DNA of 64,000 nucleotides from Papaver somniferum (lineage: Eukaryota; Streptophyta; Magnoliopsida; Ranunculales; Papaveraceae). This document shows positions 10,143 through 22,615 of this stretch, piece by piece. Position 1 is the stretch's first letter. The number at the start of each line of letters is the position of its first letter. The stretch lies in contig NC_039364.1 in assembly GCF_003573695.1 (NCBI RefSeq), positions 64,252,256 through 64,316,255 on the forward strand. Direction: 5' to 3'. Made by a program: the position numbers and the translations under genes. The notes under the pieces are model-generated. The model saw only the letters and a program-made list of their open reading frames with translations. It was not told where the DNA came from and did not search any database.

Positions 10143-12924
10143 TCAAGGAAAGTCCTTCAGCAGCAACTCATCCTTTTGAGCAAGAGCAGCTTTCATCCTT
10201 TGGAGTGCGGCATGTTTCAGCTTCAACTCCTTAGACAAATTTTCAACCTCTTCTTCCTGGCGAGCAATACAGTCAGCAGAAGGAGCTTCGTCTTGCAATT
10301 TCTGAAGCTCCTGGATTTCAGAGAACCCTTTGAAGAACCAAGGAGCGTTGAAGTCGTACTACACAAACACGTCCCGATGGCACTTCCAGTCTTCAATCAC
10401 CTCCTCAGAAACACTGCGACCGGTCGTGACGCTCATCCCGTGAATGGAGAATAAAGCTTCTTGGACGCGATTGACCAATGCAAAGCGACTTTTGAGCTTC
10501 GTAGTGGTAGCAATGTGGTCGTGCTTCTTCCATATCACCGTGTATAACTCCTCTAACTGAGCCGGCACACTGAATCCCCCAACCACACATGACCTGCATG
10601 AGGGGTATCAAAGGGAGGATCGAAGATATCCCCAGGAACAATAGGTTGCCTTGCCAATACTTCATCAGGAACCTTGTCAGATGCAAGAGGCCTTTCAGAA
10701 GAAGTCACCATGACTGCCTTATCAATGGGAACCTGCTCAGGAAGATCTTTAAGGGGAGCCGCCTCAGCATTAGCAGATGTTGCCTCTCCTGCATTCCTCC
10801 GGATGTCCACTTCACTCTGAATGCTGATTTCCGTCACGACCTCGTCTACAAGCTCACTAAGGTTACCACTTGGGGAGGCATTCCGTTCAGTCGAGCTTGC
10901 ACCATCTTTGTCATTATCTTGAAGAGGATTAGTATCACCAGAACTCTCCTTAAAAGCATCGCCAGACTTCTCATGAAGACCAGCATCGCCAGAATTTTCA
11001 TGAAGACCAGTATCGCCAGACCTCTTGTTATGAATACGAGCCAGTCTTGTGAAAGCATTTTTTTTCGAGATTCCCTGATCGCCAACAAAGGATTACCTTT
11101 AGTGAAAGTTGCTCAGGAAGAACGAAGCCAAGGGATCAAACATAAAGAAATTTAAAATACCTGCATATTGGAGGAATTGAGGATCACCAAATCACATGCC
11201 TGCTTCTTAGACCTCACTCGCTTGGGGACTGCAGTCGTCAGCTCTGGTTCGTTTACCTGGGAGTGGTTTCAACCGAAAATGCTCCTTCAAAACGTCAGAA
11301 GATGGTTCGCCGCGGGAATCTGTCACAACCTCCTCCGAGAATTTCTGAAAGGTTAACAATTGCTCCCTCCAAAATTCCTTATACCTGTCGGTTACCGCTG
11401 GTTTTCTTCCGATGGGCCAGAAAGGAAGACTCTGCACTGACGGAAATGTGTCAGCATTAAGAATGTCCGGGAAAAGTTCTTTTGGAGCCTTCAACAGACG
11501 AAAAAATGGAACACCCTGGTCAAATCCCATTTGCCGAGCAGCCATGTCAATATTGTACGGAGTCACAGTAAATTCTTCATCAAATAAAGACGGGGCATAT
11601 CCCAGAGTGCAGCTTCGCAAGTAAATGAGTTCTCCTAGACTTGCGGTTTCAGCATCAGTACGCAACACGGCATCAAGAACAGTAGCAAAAGTCTTTGACT
11701 GAACAATGGAAGGGTGGATCGGCCCCCATGGACGAAAATATATGGAGGACACATTGTCGAAGACATCCACGAGCTTCACACCGGTTTTAGGACGTCTCTT
11801 CTGCCAACGGAGTATTCTCGAACCACCATACAAACTGCTGAGTGAAGTTGCGGGAACAGCAGCATAGCTTTTGAAATTTTCTCATAAAAACGCCTGAAGA
11901 AAAGCAATGTGGATATGCGACTCCACCTTCTTATACCCATTGGAAGCATGCATGTCCGTCACTAAGGCATCCAGATGAGAATACAGTGATCCAATAAACA
12001 AGGCACCGAGGGAAGGACCTCACCTTTTGCCAGCCTTATAGCAAACATAACAAGGTCGCCTCTTATGGTCTTTCTTCCAGAACCGTCGTCAAATATGTCT
12101 CTGGATAACCATAAAGACAGGAATGCAATCACGCTGAGCTCGTCTTCCAACTCCTAACCGGGTTTCGGGTCTGCAGGAGACCACTCTGACACCCACCAAG
12201 TGTAAAAGCATTTCGTGTCTTTCTTCTCCTTCTCCAGATCATCGAACTCTCCCACCTTTCGAAGTATATCATTATAATCACGACGTTCTGCATCAGAAAG
12301 TTTATAGAAGAAGCTTCCAGCGACAGGCAGGTTCATCAATGCAGCTACACTTTCCAGAGTAATGGTCATCTCTCCCCATCCACATATGGTTGTATGAGTA
12401 GAGGGACGCCACCGAGAAATTAAAGTGATCAAGCCTGCAGCATTTTTCTTAACTTGAAGAGTGGCGGATGCCATGACCGCATCAAGGATTTGCGCTTTGA
12501 TCAAATTATCCTTAATACTCTTATTATTCAGCATGCGTCTCATCCATCCTTCATAAGGACCCAGCGGGGTATGACAAATCTTGAAGTCAATAGGTGAAGG
12601 TGGATACTCATTTCTCCGAAGACAGAATCTCATCACAAGTGTTGAAGAAGAGGATGGATCAGCTTCCATATTTTCTGAACCAGAGAGCAGGACTATCTTG
12701 TGAGAAGGATGCTTTCTAATGTTCGGAAAAGACACGGTGAATAACTCATCGTCTATGTTTGGAATATCTTTGAAGTTGTCAACACTCCCTGACTTGGCAT
12801 CAGCATTATCCCCAGAAGACATCTTAACAGGAGCCTTTTTGTTCATTCTACAATAAAAGGTAGGGGACTCAGTACTTGCATGAAAACGCATGGGATGTGT
12901 AGTCACACACGACAGAACACACAT
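10143..12924 (-). pseudogene. Plant mobile domain (PMD) protein gene carried antisense in the retrotransposon
   Basis: The minus strand has a frame from 12924 (candidate ATG at 12822) of about 256 residues. It carries the PMD core: TPLGPYEGWMRRML, then ISRWRPSTHTTICGWGEMT, ITLESVAALMNLPVAG. A TAG at 12154-12156 interrupts it, but the same frame continues with VIAFLSLWLSRDIF. A frameshift near 12000 leads to GSLYSHLDALVTDMHASNGY and IAFLQAFL*ENF, where the expected Trp codon is TGA. The next 208 residues include APSLFDEEF and MGFDQGVPF, typical of the PMD C-terminal half. Beyond them the same type of sequence continues (QLEELYTVIWKKHDHIA, SIHGMSVTTG), with a stop at 10359-10361. It ends in a coiled coil (LQKLQDEAPS...EEEVENLSKEL) closing at TGA 10143-10145. 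The cellular role of PMD proteins in plants is linked to silencing and genome stability, and the domain is also found in transposons. Gene capture is inferred. At least three nonsense mutations and one frameshift make this copy inactive. Confidence 0.85.
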
Positions 12925-12944
12925 TCACGTTGGAGTACACAAGG

Positions 12945-13300
12945 CTAGGACAATCATACAAGCAAGGCTGGTATTGGGTCCAAACAAGGCTGGTATTGAG
13001 CCACGTCAGCAAACGAGGCCGGTGTTGGTAAGTCCACGAAGTCGGTCCAGATTACATGGATAATATCCCCAAGCAAGACTGATATCACGTCAGTCAGACA
13101 TGTATTAGGCCACGCAAGCAAGACTAATATGATGACACTAGGATGGTGTTAGGTCACGTCAAGCCGGTATTGGTCATCAAAGTCACAAGTCTGGTGTTGG
13201 GTCACGTCAAACCGGTACAGGACCGACCAAGGTCACAAGTCTGGTATTGGGCCACGTCAGCAAGCAAGACCAGTCGAGGTCACGAAACTGGTATAGGGTC
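12945..13300. repeat. Degenerate minisatellite (GGCTGGTATTGGGTCACGTCAG)
   Basis: About ten imperfect units built on AAG.CTGGTATTGGGTCACGTCA follow one another with spacing of roughly 25-50 bp. The array starts just upstream (minus sense) of the PMD gene and could lie in its promoter region or be part of the element backbone. Open frames here follow the repeat. Confidence 0.75.
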
Positions 13301-13976
13301 GATGTTCAATCAGGCATACATAGTGAAACTCACATTCAACCGAGCATATATGGTGAGGCCCGCATTCATTCGCGTGTATTATAACACGGTTTTCTTTATT
13401 CATGGGAGTCGTGTCTACGAAATTCAAGTCAAGGGTTTTTCAAGCTATAACCTAAAAGCTAGGTTTTGCATGCAACAATGAAAAGGAAGCAAAAACAACA
13501 TGTTCATGGATTCGCGGCTTGTTTTACTAAGCAATCCTATAAATATCGACGATTTTGCTAACTAATCATGATATATCTTGCAAAAAGAGTTTACCTAAGA
13601 AATTAGGGATTGCAAAAAAAAAAAAAAAAACGTGAGAACAAGGGAGAACGGACGAAGTACCTACCTTGTGCGTGTGTGGTGGCAGTGGCAAAGTCCGGCG
13701 ACGGCAGCAACAACGACGGGAGCGGCGGTAGGTGTCACGGACGGGAGCTGCCAAACAAAAAAAAAATGCGTGAGAAAAGGAAAAGGGGTCGGTCCCTTTT
13801 ATAAGAAAACAATTGGAAGAATCCCAATAGAACAAGGATTCCTCTTGTGATTGTATTCCTCTTTTGATTCAGACGCAAAAACAAGGAAACCGGTCCCACC
13901 CAAAAATTCCATACTTGCACGGCACGATCACATGGACAATTGCTAGCGGCCGGTCAAAGTCCTTCCGGGTAAGCTT
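13301..13976. other. Internal 3' region of the long-LTR element, no gene
   Basis: The stretch holds an A-run at 13615-13630 and a GC-rich stretch at about 13640-13750 with runs of CGGCGACGGCAG type. A second A-run follows near 13757. No polypurine tract is visible next to the 3' LTR. Sequence corresponding to the first 440 bp of the LTR is absent. Confidence 0.5.
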
Positions 13977-16210
13977 CCTAGACGATCCTCAGCAGGAGCA
14001 GGCTACTACATTAATGACCGCCAACGGCCCACTTATACCCTAGTCGGTCGAATACCTACCATGCTTCCCAAACTACCATCGAACACCAGCCTGAAGTTGG
14101 ATGTCCAGACTGGTATGGAGCAGCTTGGAGGAATCGTACAAACAAAGGTCGCCTATGGTAGTCTCAAGTTCATCACGTCCGTCCAACTTCACCGGCGTGG
14201 TTGGACGGCGTGGATCATCCCAAAGCCGGTCGAACAAGCGTCGTGGTGTACACCGGCGGACCTTCTTCCTACCTGCATGACTGAATCTTCCTTAACCTGA
14301 CCAGATTGTAATATACGTTTGTCCGAAGTTGTGTCAGCGTGAAGAATTGAGGGTCGCAGGAAATTCCACTAAAGGTCCCACATTGATCATGACCATCCAA
14401 TTTCACCGGCATGATTGGATGGATTAGATTGGATCCATGGACACCAGGAAGGTATTGGCGTGTTCACCACCGGCCCAACGTGGGCCCCACATGGTCGGCC
14501 TCCCCAAAAGAGAAGCGTGGATCGCCAATTTGTCAAGCCAAAGCAGTGTGGACGTGAAACCCTAATTAGGGTTTGCGGCATATCACATTGTCGCAAATCA
14601 GTCTCAACCATCCATCTTCGCAGGCATAGATGGAGGGTGTAGATGTAGATTCAAAGGGCCCAGAGCATGTCAACATAATCACTGTGGGCCCGCCTACATA
14701 CATGACTAATCGGTCAAGACCAACTATGGTTGGTCGTCTCGATTCGTGCGCCCAAACTAGGCATGGCCACGCATTTTCAACTGCAAATCGATCTCGACCA
14801 CTCAACTTTGCCGGACAAATTGAGTGGCTTAGATCACATCTTTACGGGACAGTAAGGTACGGACGTGTACACTGGCCTGCCGATTGCACGCCTGACTTAT
14901 TGGCCAAGACCGGCCATGGTTGGTCGTCTCGAAACGCGCGCCCGAAATAAGCACGACGTGCGGTCTTCAATTCCTTTGCGACATGGGATTTCTGTCGCAA
15001 ATAAATGTCAGCCGCTCCTCTTTGCCAGACAAATTGAGTGGCTTAGATCGCATCTCCATGGGACAGTGAGATACAGACACCTACACCAGCATGTCGTCTA
15101 CACGCATGCCCAATCGGCCCTGCCAGAAACGTGTCCCATGCTTGGATTCGACAAGCTAAAGGTTGGTGTTTGAGCACCTCCCAAACCCTAATCCGACGGT
15201 TGCATATGTGGGTCGCAAGCCATCTCGTCCGTCCAACTTCACCAGCTTGTACGGACAGCCTAAGACAGGAGTTAGGCGACCAGTGAGGTATCACTATGAT
15301 CACCGTCCACCACTCTTCCACACAAAGTGATCGGCCAAGTCAGGACTTACCTGTACAACCTCCAAACAATCACTCGAAGATGGCTGGACGTGATGTTATT
15401 TTAAGATGCTTAATCTGCGAATTACTCCGTTAAGCCTTAAAACAGCGATGCTTCACACATGCTGAATATATTCGATGCATTACCTGCATAAAATACACAT
15501 GATAATTCACAAGTATCGACTTCCTAAATAACTTAGTTATTTAATCTAGCATCACATGCTACTTTTTGTGGGTCCCACGATCCACACATTCGAGACATCA
15601 AACATGTCACAAACTGGGGGATCCTTATTGGGGTATTGGTCTGGCGGTTTACAACGTGCAGCGCACAACGCGCCATCACAAGAACGTGTCAGGAAGACAT
15701 GGACGGTTAGTGATGATGGGAGAAGTGGGCAAGACTAATCGTGTGACACTAACACACGCAACTCCACTACTCCATCACTCCACTTTCTCCACTTACCATG
15801 AGAGACGTGGTTAGGCTCAGTGACTTGTATAAATAGGTTCTCCTCCCCATTTCAAAGACAGAACAAGACAACAGAAACCAAGTGTTGATACAATCGTATT
15901 CCAACATCAGAACTGATAGATTTCATTCTGTAAGCCAGTTCAGCTTTCTGATACAAGTCATACACAGCCAACAGCTTCACAATCTCAACACCTTCTTCGC
16001 TTCCCTCCCTAAGATCAACCACATTTCCTTCACTTTGTGACCGAAGCAAGTCTGGAACGACCATTTCTTGGTTTAGGCCAGAGTGGTACAGATTGATTTC
16101 TCGAATCACAAGCACTCCAGTGCAGTGCATTTGTTTATGGTTTAGATTCATTTCTCATCTACACACCCCAAATTACCAAAACTGGCAGAAATAGTTTTCA
16201 CCCATAAACA
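13977..16210 (+). repeat. 3' LTR, lacking its first ~440 bp
   Basis: Homology with the 5' LTR begins at CCTAGACGATCCTCAGCAGG and runs to the common end CATAAACA. Differences include a 34 bp insertion/deletion (the GACAAATTGAGTGGCTTAGA block at about 14814) and scattered substitutions. The divergence between the LTRs suggests the insertion is not recent. Confidence 0.85.
15828..15835 (+). promoter_or_regulatory. TATA box of the 3' LTR
   Basis: This TATAAATA occupies the same position as that of the 5' LTR at 8237. It could drive transcription outward into 16.2 kb and beyond. Confidence 0.6.
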
Positions 16211-16215
16211 GGCCC

Positions 16216-16424
16216 GCGGGTTTTTAAGATGATATAGCGCCAGGTTTTTGTGGTGTGTGGTCTTCGTGTTTCGGTGTTCAGTTTCAGTTTTATGGGTCGC
16301 AATCCGCCTACATCAGTAAGCATGCCGCAATCCGTGTGATATAATCCACACGTCATGTTTAGTTATCATAGTTTGGTGTCAATCCCACATTCGAACTCTA
16401 CCCATCTAGAGTTTGAGGAGGGTG
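16216..16424. other. Continuation of the pre-insertion sequence
   Basis: After removal of the long-LTR element and one GGCCC, this joins the repeat at 5872-5962. The end, GAGTTTGAGGAGGG directly before TGTTAGAAAT, looks like a polypurine tract followed by an LTR start. Confidence 0.4.
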
Positions 16425-16538
16425 TTAGAAATAGTCCCACATCGCCTAGATCTTTAGTGTTTTTCAAGTTCAAGATCGTCTTACGCAATCCTACCCTTGC
16501 AAGCCGATTTTCAAGGATAGTTAGGCCCATATGTTTCT
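16425..16538 (+). repeat. Short LTR-like repeat, copy 2
   Basis: TGTTAGAAATAGTCCCACATC ... AAGGATAGTTAGGCCC aligns with 5872-5962. It follows a purine-rich tract, which fits the 3' LTR of an old element whose 5' copy now holds the 10 kb insertion. Confidence 0.55.
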
Positions 16539-18830
16539 AAGACGATGAAATTAAAAATAGCTCATTTTCGATCATCTCCTAATTAGCTTATTCTTTCTTT
16601 GAAGAAGTGTACAATCAATGTCTTGAGAAAGAAAAACATATTGCTTTGTAAACCATATAAAATTTGGAGGTTTTGTTTGGGGAATCAATTTTCGGGGTTA
16701 AGAATCAGAAATTGAGTTTTGTTGTTGTTTTCGGACAATAAAATTGATGTGATTGATTGAGAGAGAGCTCATATATAATTTAACGCTTAGGTTTTGAAAA
16801 CAATGAAAATAAAGATTGATTAGATTTTTATACAATTAAAAAAATAAACTGGTAAATAGAATATATTTGGTATAGGAATTTTTCTTATTTTAACAAACAA
16901 CATTTAATCCAAGCATTATTTTTTAATTATCAAAAACCAAGTGCTTAAGTTCAATGTTGAACAAAATTTGAAAACTAATGTAACACTAGCATTTCTCGTA
17001 TAAGCTTCATCCCAAGCTTGTGTTGCGAATTCATGACATATTAGCCAAGAACTAAACCTAGATGTTGGCCAAGAGTGAAATTTCACCACGATAGTGCAAT
17101 TCGCAAGTTGAACATTGGTCGAGAACTGAAATTACACTACTAGTGCAATTTTCGGAACTCGTTGTTGCGGAAGCAGGTGTACTTGGTACATGACCGTCCA
17201 CTCCCCTGTTTCTATTTGTAAAAGTATTAATAAGACATATATAGGGAAGGGAAATTGGTTGAAGGTGCATTAACGGAAATGCACCATTAAGCTATAAAGC
17301 TTACCTGGTAAAGCATACAGATGTGAAAGCATCAATATTGTTGTGTACCCTTGCCTATGGAGCATATGATGTGTAAGCATCAATTTTAATGTGTTGCGAA
17401 CTAAGAATACACTATCTTGTGCACCATTATGAAGGACCATTTGGCATGTACGTACTAGGCTTTGCTTGGATTTGACCTTGCAACACGAGTTGGCTTTAGT
17501 TGTTATTCTCAACATGGATGAACGACGTTCTGTGCTCGATCTTTTCGAGCTACATAGTATAGTACGTAGACCTTCGCAATGAGTTGTAGCATTTGTGGTT
17601 CAACACTTTGTCACTCATATTATCTAATTAGGAGGTGATTGTGATATTTTGGTAATTCATATCATCTAGGCTCAGCAACATGAGGCAAGAGATGATTGTT
17701 GACACACTTGATGAGGTTCTTGCAGTCCATTCCGTGGATACTCATACTTATTATCAAGACATTCGATGCTGGCTTATACCGATTGTGAATTGGGTATGGC
17801 CAGAAACAGAAGCTAATTGGTACGCGAGTTAGGGTAGTTTGCATAAGCCACTTGCATCACAATGATGATGCAAGGCAGGTATTGCATGGGCCTGATTGAT
17901 GCACCCTTGGCACGAGCAAGATCAGTGCAAGCTTTCATCTCAATGCCAAAGCGAAATAAGGAAGTTGAAATATGCTTGCAAAGACCTATGTGCAAGTCCA
18001 ATGCATTTCCTTATACCTAGACAGGACTCGGAAGTCAGCGATGCATGCAAAATGCATCATCATTAGCCTTTTCGGTCTTGCACCCTTCGCATAACAATGT
18101 TAAGTTGGAACAGTAAGGAGCTACGTTTTGAAATGACGTAAAAGGAATCAGGCTTGCAAATCATGCTTTGAAAAGTAATTTAATATGCATTTGCCTGGTG
18201 AGAAGTGAAGCTTTACGGCATGGTCATTGTTGCGAGTGGCGCACCGGCGAGTTTCGGCATTATGCAAGGCATGGCGTCGGATGCTAAATTTTTTGACCTG
18301 TCACAGCTAAAGTATAAATAACCCATATTAATATGTATTCTAAACCTTAACAAGCTGTGTTGTGTTCCACCGCTTTGTTATCTACTCTTAATCAAGGTTT
18401 AGAAAACGAGTTACGGTCCGGATCATGGTTGTGACCTTTATAACGTGTTTTGACGGATGCGAGCATGTTTCGGGGAAAAACGCCTTTTACAACCATTTTA
18501 TCTAAATAGCGAGTATTACAGCGATTGAATACGAAAGAAAAAAATTATGATTTGAGTTTTCTATCTGTTATAACGTGTGTGACAACGGTTATGATGGGTT
18601 TTATTAACGTTGTTACTACGTTATTTATTTATTTTTAATTGTAAGTTTTACTTTTGGATTCCAGAATAAAAAAATTGTGTAAGAAAATACTTTTATGATT
18701 TTTTTTTAGAGGAACCGTTATAGTATGCGATAGTGAAAACGGAAAAACAGTTCTAAAAAACCAAGGTAGCTAAAACGTTATTTAGAAGAAAATAACTTTC
18801 ACACTAATTTAAAAAAAAAATAGTTATATA
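16539..18830. other. Intergenic DNA, probable decayed retrotransposon
   Basis: No protein domain is recognisable. Two similar blocks lie at 17071-17110 and 17118-17155 (GGCCAAGAGTGAAATTTCAC, then TAGTGCAATT). A TATA-like AGTATAAATAACCC stands at 18311. The 17.0-18.4 kb part looks like LTR sequence but I see no matching partner. Confidence 0.4.
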
Positions 18831-19135
18831 CTCTCTCCAATTCTATAAAATAGTCTTGTTTGGTTTCGACAAAGATTAAGAAAACTAATCATGGTAACAA
18901 TTTTTGCATATTTTTTTCTAATTTTTTTTTGGTCCCATTCTTTTGATATCACAAAAAAATGGAAAGAAATGGTCATTTTTTTTGTGTTAAGAGTGAAAAA
19001 AAGAGAGAAATAGTCCCTTCATAGGTAGATTAGTAAACTCATAATATTTAATTTTTTATTTATGGAAATCCGTCTATTATTTTGACATATCCAATAAGAA
19101 AACTAGCCTGTTTTGTCAAAAATGGAAGGAGTGGA
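18831..19135. mobile_element. Stowaway-like MITE
   Basis: The left end CTCTCTCCAATTCTATAAAATAGTC and the reverse complement of the right end (CCACTCCTTCCATTTTTGAC...) form imperfect terminal inverted repeats of the CTCCCTCC type. TA flanks both sides. At about 300 bp, AT-rich and non-coding, it fits a Tc1/mariner-derived MITE. Confidence 0.65.
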
Positions 19136-21054
19136 TAAAGGGTATCGAAAACCCGACGGGCACGCTACATGAACGTGGCCATATTTTATTGCTTGTTTCT
19201 AGTCATAGAATATACAAAAACAGCATGAGAATAGAAAAGTTACTCGGTTACTCCGAGAGAGGCTCCTCGGACTATATTATGGCGATAGGGACATTGGAAA
19301 ACAAATAGTGGGAGGGAGGGTCCATTCATCACTCCGCCGCGTGGGTTTGGTACCTTGTATATATGGTTGTTGAGTAGGAAACCTTGAACCTAGCTAGGTA
19401 TTTGCAGCATTGTAATACATAGCTTTGATTTAAGTAAGTTATCGTACTATACATGCTAATCACGTAATCAATGTCCTAACTATCTATACTTTATTATTAA
19501 AAATAATCTTTTTCATAAATTGGCAGTTAATCATTTCTCTACCTAGCTTTTTTTTTTTTTTTTTTGATGTAAATTTCTGTACCTAGCTCACAACAAAAAT
19601 TAGAAAACACAATCTCTTGCGTATCCTTTTGTCATTTATTGATGGGCGCCGAGCGTGCAATGTAGATAGGTCATCGACCGAGGAAGCAGCACAGCACGTA
19701 CTAAATGGATAATATATGTAATAGGTAGTACGCGATACTAATTTTGCAGCAGCTAGTAGGTTGAGTAAGGAAACGATCGAGGGTTTTATGTAGAATACAT
19801 TCAATAGAACGCGGTGGTGGTTGAGATTGATGTCTCCCTCCTAACATCTCTTCAGTCTTTCCCTCCCTGTTTATAGAAAGTAACTCATAATGCCACACCA
19901 CTTACTTTTTCCAAATAATAAACATTTGAACAAACTAGGAATAAAGAGATATGACTGAGTTTTCCAGTGATTAATCTATATTTGTCAATGTTAAAAACCA
20001 ATAAGCAAGCAGGGAGAGGTTGAGGTAAGATGGGTGACATCATGATATATATATCCTCGGATCGGTATTGTTTGAAATCCGAGAATCCGTATATACTTTT
20101 TCATTCTATGACTCAAGGCAGCATTCTACAATCCTAGATGTTGTTATGTCAACATCGACGTACCAACGAAGCTGGTTCATTCACCTGGTCGTCGATGGAG
20201 TATTATTTTAAGAATACAACGCGGCTTAACTGGTTAAGTTTGGGCCGTTTGGCCCGCAAGATTTCAGTAGCAAGGACTTGCTATCGTCTTTGGGTTTTTT
20301 TTCTTCCATTGACATTGTAGCTAATGTGGACTTTGATGAAGCAAGCAATTAGCTGCACGCCAAAAGTAAGTGATAATGACGTCTTTCAGAGAAAAAACAT
20401 ACTAGTAGGTAACAGGGTAATGCCTTCCATTCAGAGCTATCGATATCAATCTTAGATATATTATTATTATTGTTTAATCAAATAAACTAGTTAATTAGTC
20501 GATGATTAATTATCCATAATCTAGCTCCAACAATAACAGGACAAAATATGTGACATAGGGAATTAGTTGGGAACACTAAATCGGAACAAATGGTGCGGGT
20601 GCAGGCACTTAAAATGTGCATTTCTTAAAAATACGCGTTAGTTGGGAACACTGATGCTTATTTATACTAACATAGACGATGCTTTAGCAATAAAAAAAAG
20701 AAGTTAGAATACATTTTTATAAAAGAGAAGGACCAGAGTCTCTCTCCCTCTTATATATACAATCAAACATTGTGTTTTAGTAAAGCAAAAGCCACGATTA
20801 TCAAACAAAGTCATTAATAAAAGAAAAACCGTATGTATCGACTCTTGAGCAGTTGATCTATTAGAATTAAGATTAGACAAGTCTTTTATGCCTGCACATA
20901 GGGGGATATCTCTTATTGATTTCTCTTGACAATTAGACGTGTTTATTAGCGATATGTCTGATGTCTCTTTCGTTGTTCTTTGTCTTCACGGTCTGAACTG
21001 AAGTGCGGTAGTCTTTCATGTTTTACATCTCTTGCCAAAAAAAAAAAAAAAAAA
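19136..21054. other. Intergenic, no gene recognised
   Basis: AT-rich sequence. There are T-runs at about 19550-19565 and an A-run at 21038-21055. Short open frames on both strands lack domain signatures. Confidence 0.45.
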
Positions 21055-21312
21055 CTAATCTACTCATTTGAACTAGTTATGATTAAGATGAATAAGGCTG
21101 ATATGGCTTATTTCGGTTAACTATTGTTGAGCCAACAAGGTGCACACGTTTAGGTACGATTATTCGTATCTAAACGAAGTCACTTTTCATTTGTGTGTAA
21201 CAAGCTAAGTTCGATCTAATGGTTGAAAGATATAAGCTTGCGTCTAATCAGGTTTTCATCTAACGGTGAATATTGCATTTTGCTTTTCGCAAGTTCGATT
21301 GCGTAACACATG
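21055..21312 (+). repeat. Fragment of a SIRE-like copia LTR
   Basis: Blocks CATTTGAACTAGTTATGA, ACAAGCTAAGTTCGATCTAA, TGGTTGAAAGATATAAGCTT and TCATCTAACGGTGA match the LTR of the SIRE-like element at about 51377-51600 in order and orientation, at lower identity. It ends in unrelated DNA. Confidence 0.7.
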
Positions 21313-22008
21313 CACCTCTATTATAAACTCTTTTTTAAATTTTATCGGCCACATAACGCTCTTGTTTTCCACTATCGGTGAGAAGGAATGTTGTGCCACC
21401 ACGTCATCCTAAAGCTCCATGGACTCCTTAAAAGTACTCCCTCCATTTCTGGAAAGGAGATACTATCATCCATCCTAATAAAAATCCAGTCAAATACTCG
21501 ATAATGTTGAATGAAGATCGGTTACATTCATAAGATGATTAGACACCCATAGACCAATTTATAAGTAAACAGACACTAAAGGGTTTATTTAAATAGACAT
21601 TTAAACACTCGATATTCTTAGATTTTTAGAGGTTTTGTCTGCTCTTTAGCTCTCTAAAGGGTCTGGGACCCTTCAATTCCCTGATAATTACATGTAATTA
21701 CTGTTTTTGGCTTTAATATCATGACTTGGCTAAAAAAAAAAGTAAATAGCCACTTGTTTGTTTTGTCTGATCTCTTTCGTTTTAAACTTTTCCGTTCAGC
21801 GCGTGTATACTCTCTTCATAACCTGCGTGTGCACTTTGTTAATTAGTCACTGGCTAGTCACAGGGAACGTCCCGGGTGATGTCCGACCGGTTTGATTTAT
21901 ACAACATGATGAGACACACAATATTTTCAAAGAACACAAGAAAAAGACAGCATTTCCCGATCGGTCTAGACTAGAGGACTGACAGTTGTTAAAGATCAAA
22001 ATTTAGGT
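21313..22008. other. Intergenic, with one MITE-type end
   Basis: TACTCCCTCCATTTCTGGAA at 21435 looks like a Stowaway left end. I could not find a convincing right end. Nothing else is supported. Confidence 0.4.
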
Positions 22009-22240
22009 GTGTGTAAAATCCAAGTCAAAAGTCCTTTTTGGCAACTTGCACCAATTCTACCGACGGTGTCGGTCATCAATAATTGTGTTCGTGGGAGGTG
22101 GTTGAGATATGCGTACTCTCTGACTGATGTACTCGCGGAAGATATTCTTTGTATGCCCCAAATAGATTTTGTGCCGCAAACAAACAATAGAATATTGTTT
22201 AAGAAGCCCCATCCTTTTTGGTTTTTTCTTTTCCATTTCT
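22009..22240 (+). pseudogene. Possible LINE-derived fragment
   Basis: The plus frame from 22009 reads VSVINNCVRGRWLRYAY, then SLTDVLAEDILCMPQ. This loosely resembles the segment between reverse transcriptase and the zinc-binding region in plant L1-type elements (DLI...GRW...L...ILSIPL). It is a weak match only. The rest of the frame is low complexity. It could be chance. Confidence 0.25.
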
Positions 22241-22615
22241 ATAATGCGGTAGCCCCATCCTTCCCTGCTATTTTTTCACTCGAGTGTTTTACTTTGATTT
22301 TTTTCTTTTAGCACCAAAAGTAAGAACTAGAATGAATAGGAGAGAGCTTGCCGATTGCAAAAGAGAATCAAACTACATAATGCACCAAAAAGGAAAAAAG
22401 CTTATGTTAAACATCGAGAGAGACAAGAAATTCCTTAAATTTAGGGAGCCTAAATAATAAAAGTGACAGCTTGTCCCAAAGGGTAATGTTACACTTGCAA
22501 AGGATCATAAGTGGGAGTCAGAAGAAGAAAACAAACTGATACAAGTTTTATTTGTTCCCAAGGGATTTGTATCTCTTTTACATACTTTAGCACCACAGGA
22601 AAGCATCAAATTGTA

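Larger units (their letters stand above)
5963..16210 (+). mobile_element. Long-LTR non-autonomous retrotransposon with gag-like region and antisense PMD gene
   Basis: The element is bounded by a 5 bp target-site duplication GGCCC (5958-5962 and 16211-16215). Its termini are TGTT (5963) and AACA (16210). The 5' LTR is 2657 bp. The 3' LTR matches it from about 6404 of the 5' copy to the end. A primer-binding site begins at 8621, directly after the 5' LTR. The internal 5.4 kb holds a gag-like region on the plus strand and a broken plant-mobile-domain gene on the minus strand. I find no protease, reverse transcriptase, RNase H or integrase motifs, so it must have depended on a helper. The first ~440 bp of the 3' LTR and the expected polypurine tract are missing. 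Confidence 0.85.

Noticed and set aside
10589..11155. 188-codon plus-strand frame
   Set aside because: It is the shadow of the antisense PMD gene, whose minus-strand translation carries the recognisable family blocks.
13566..13920. Open frames of 60-89 codons on both strands around 13.6-13.9 kb
   Set aside because: They are made of A/T-runs and a GC-rich simple stretch. They show no domain and lie inside the retrotransposon.
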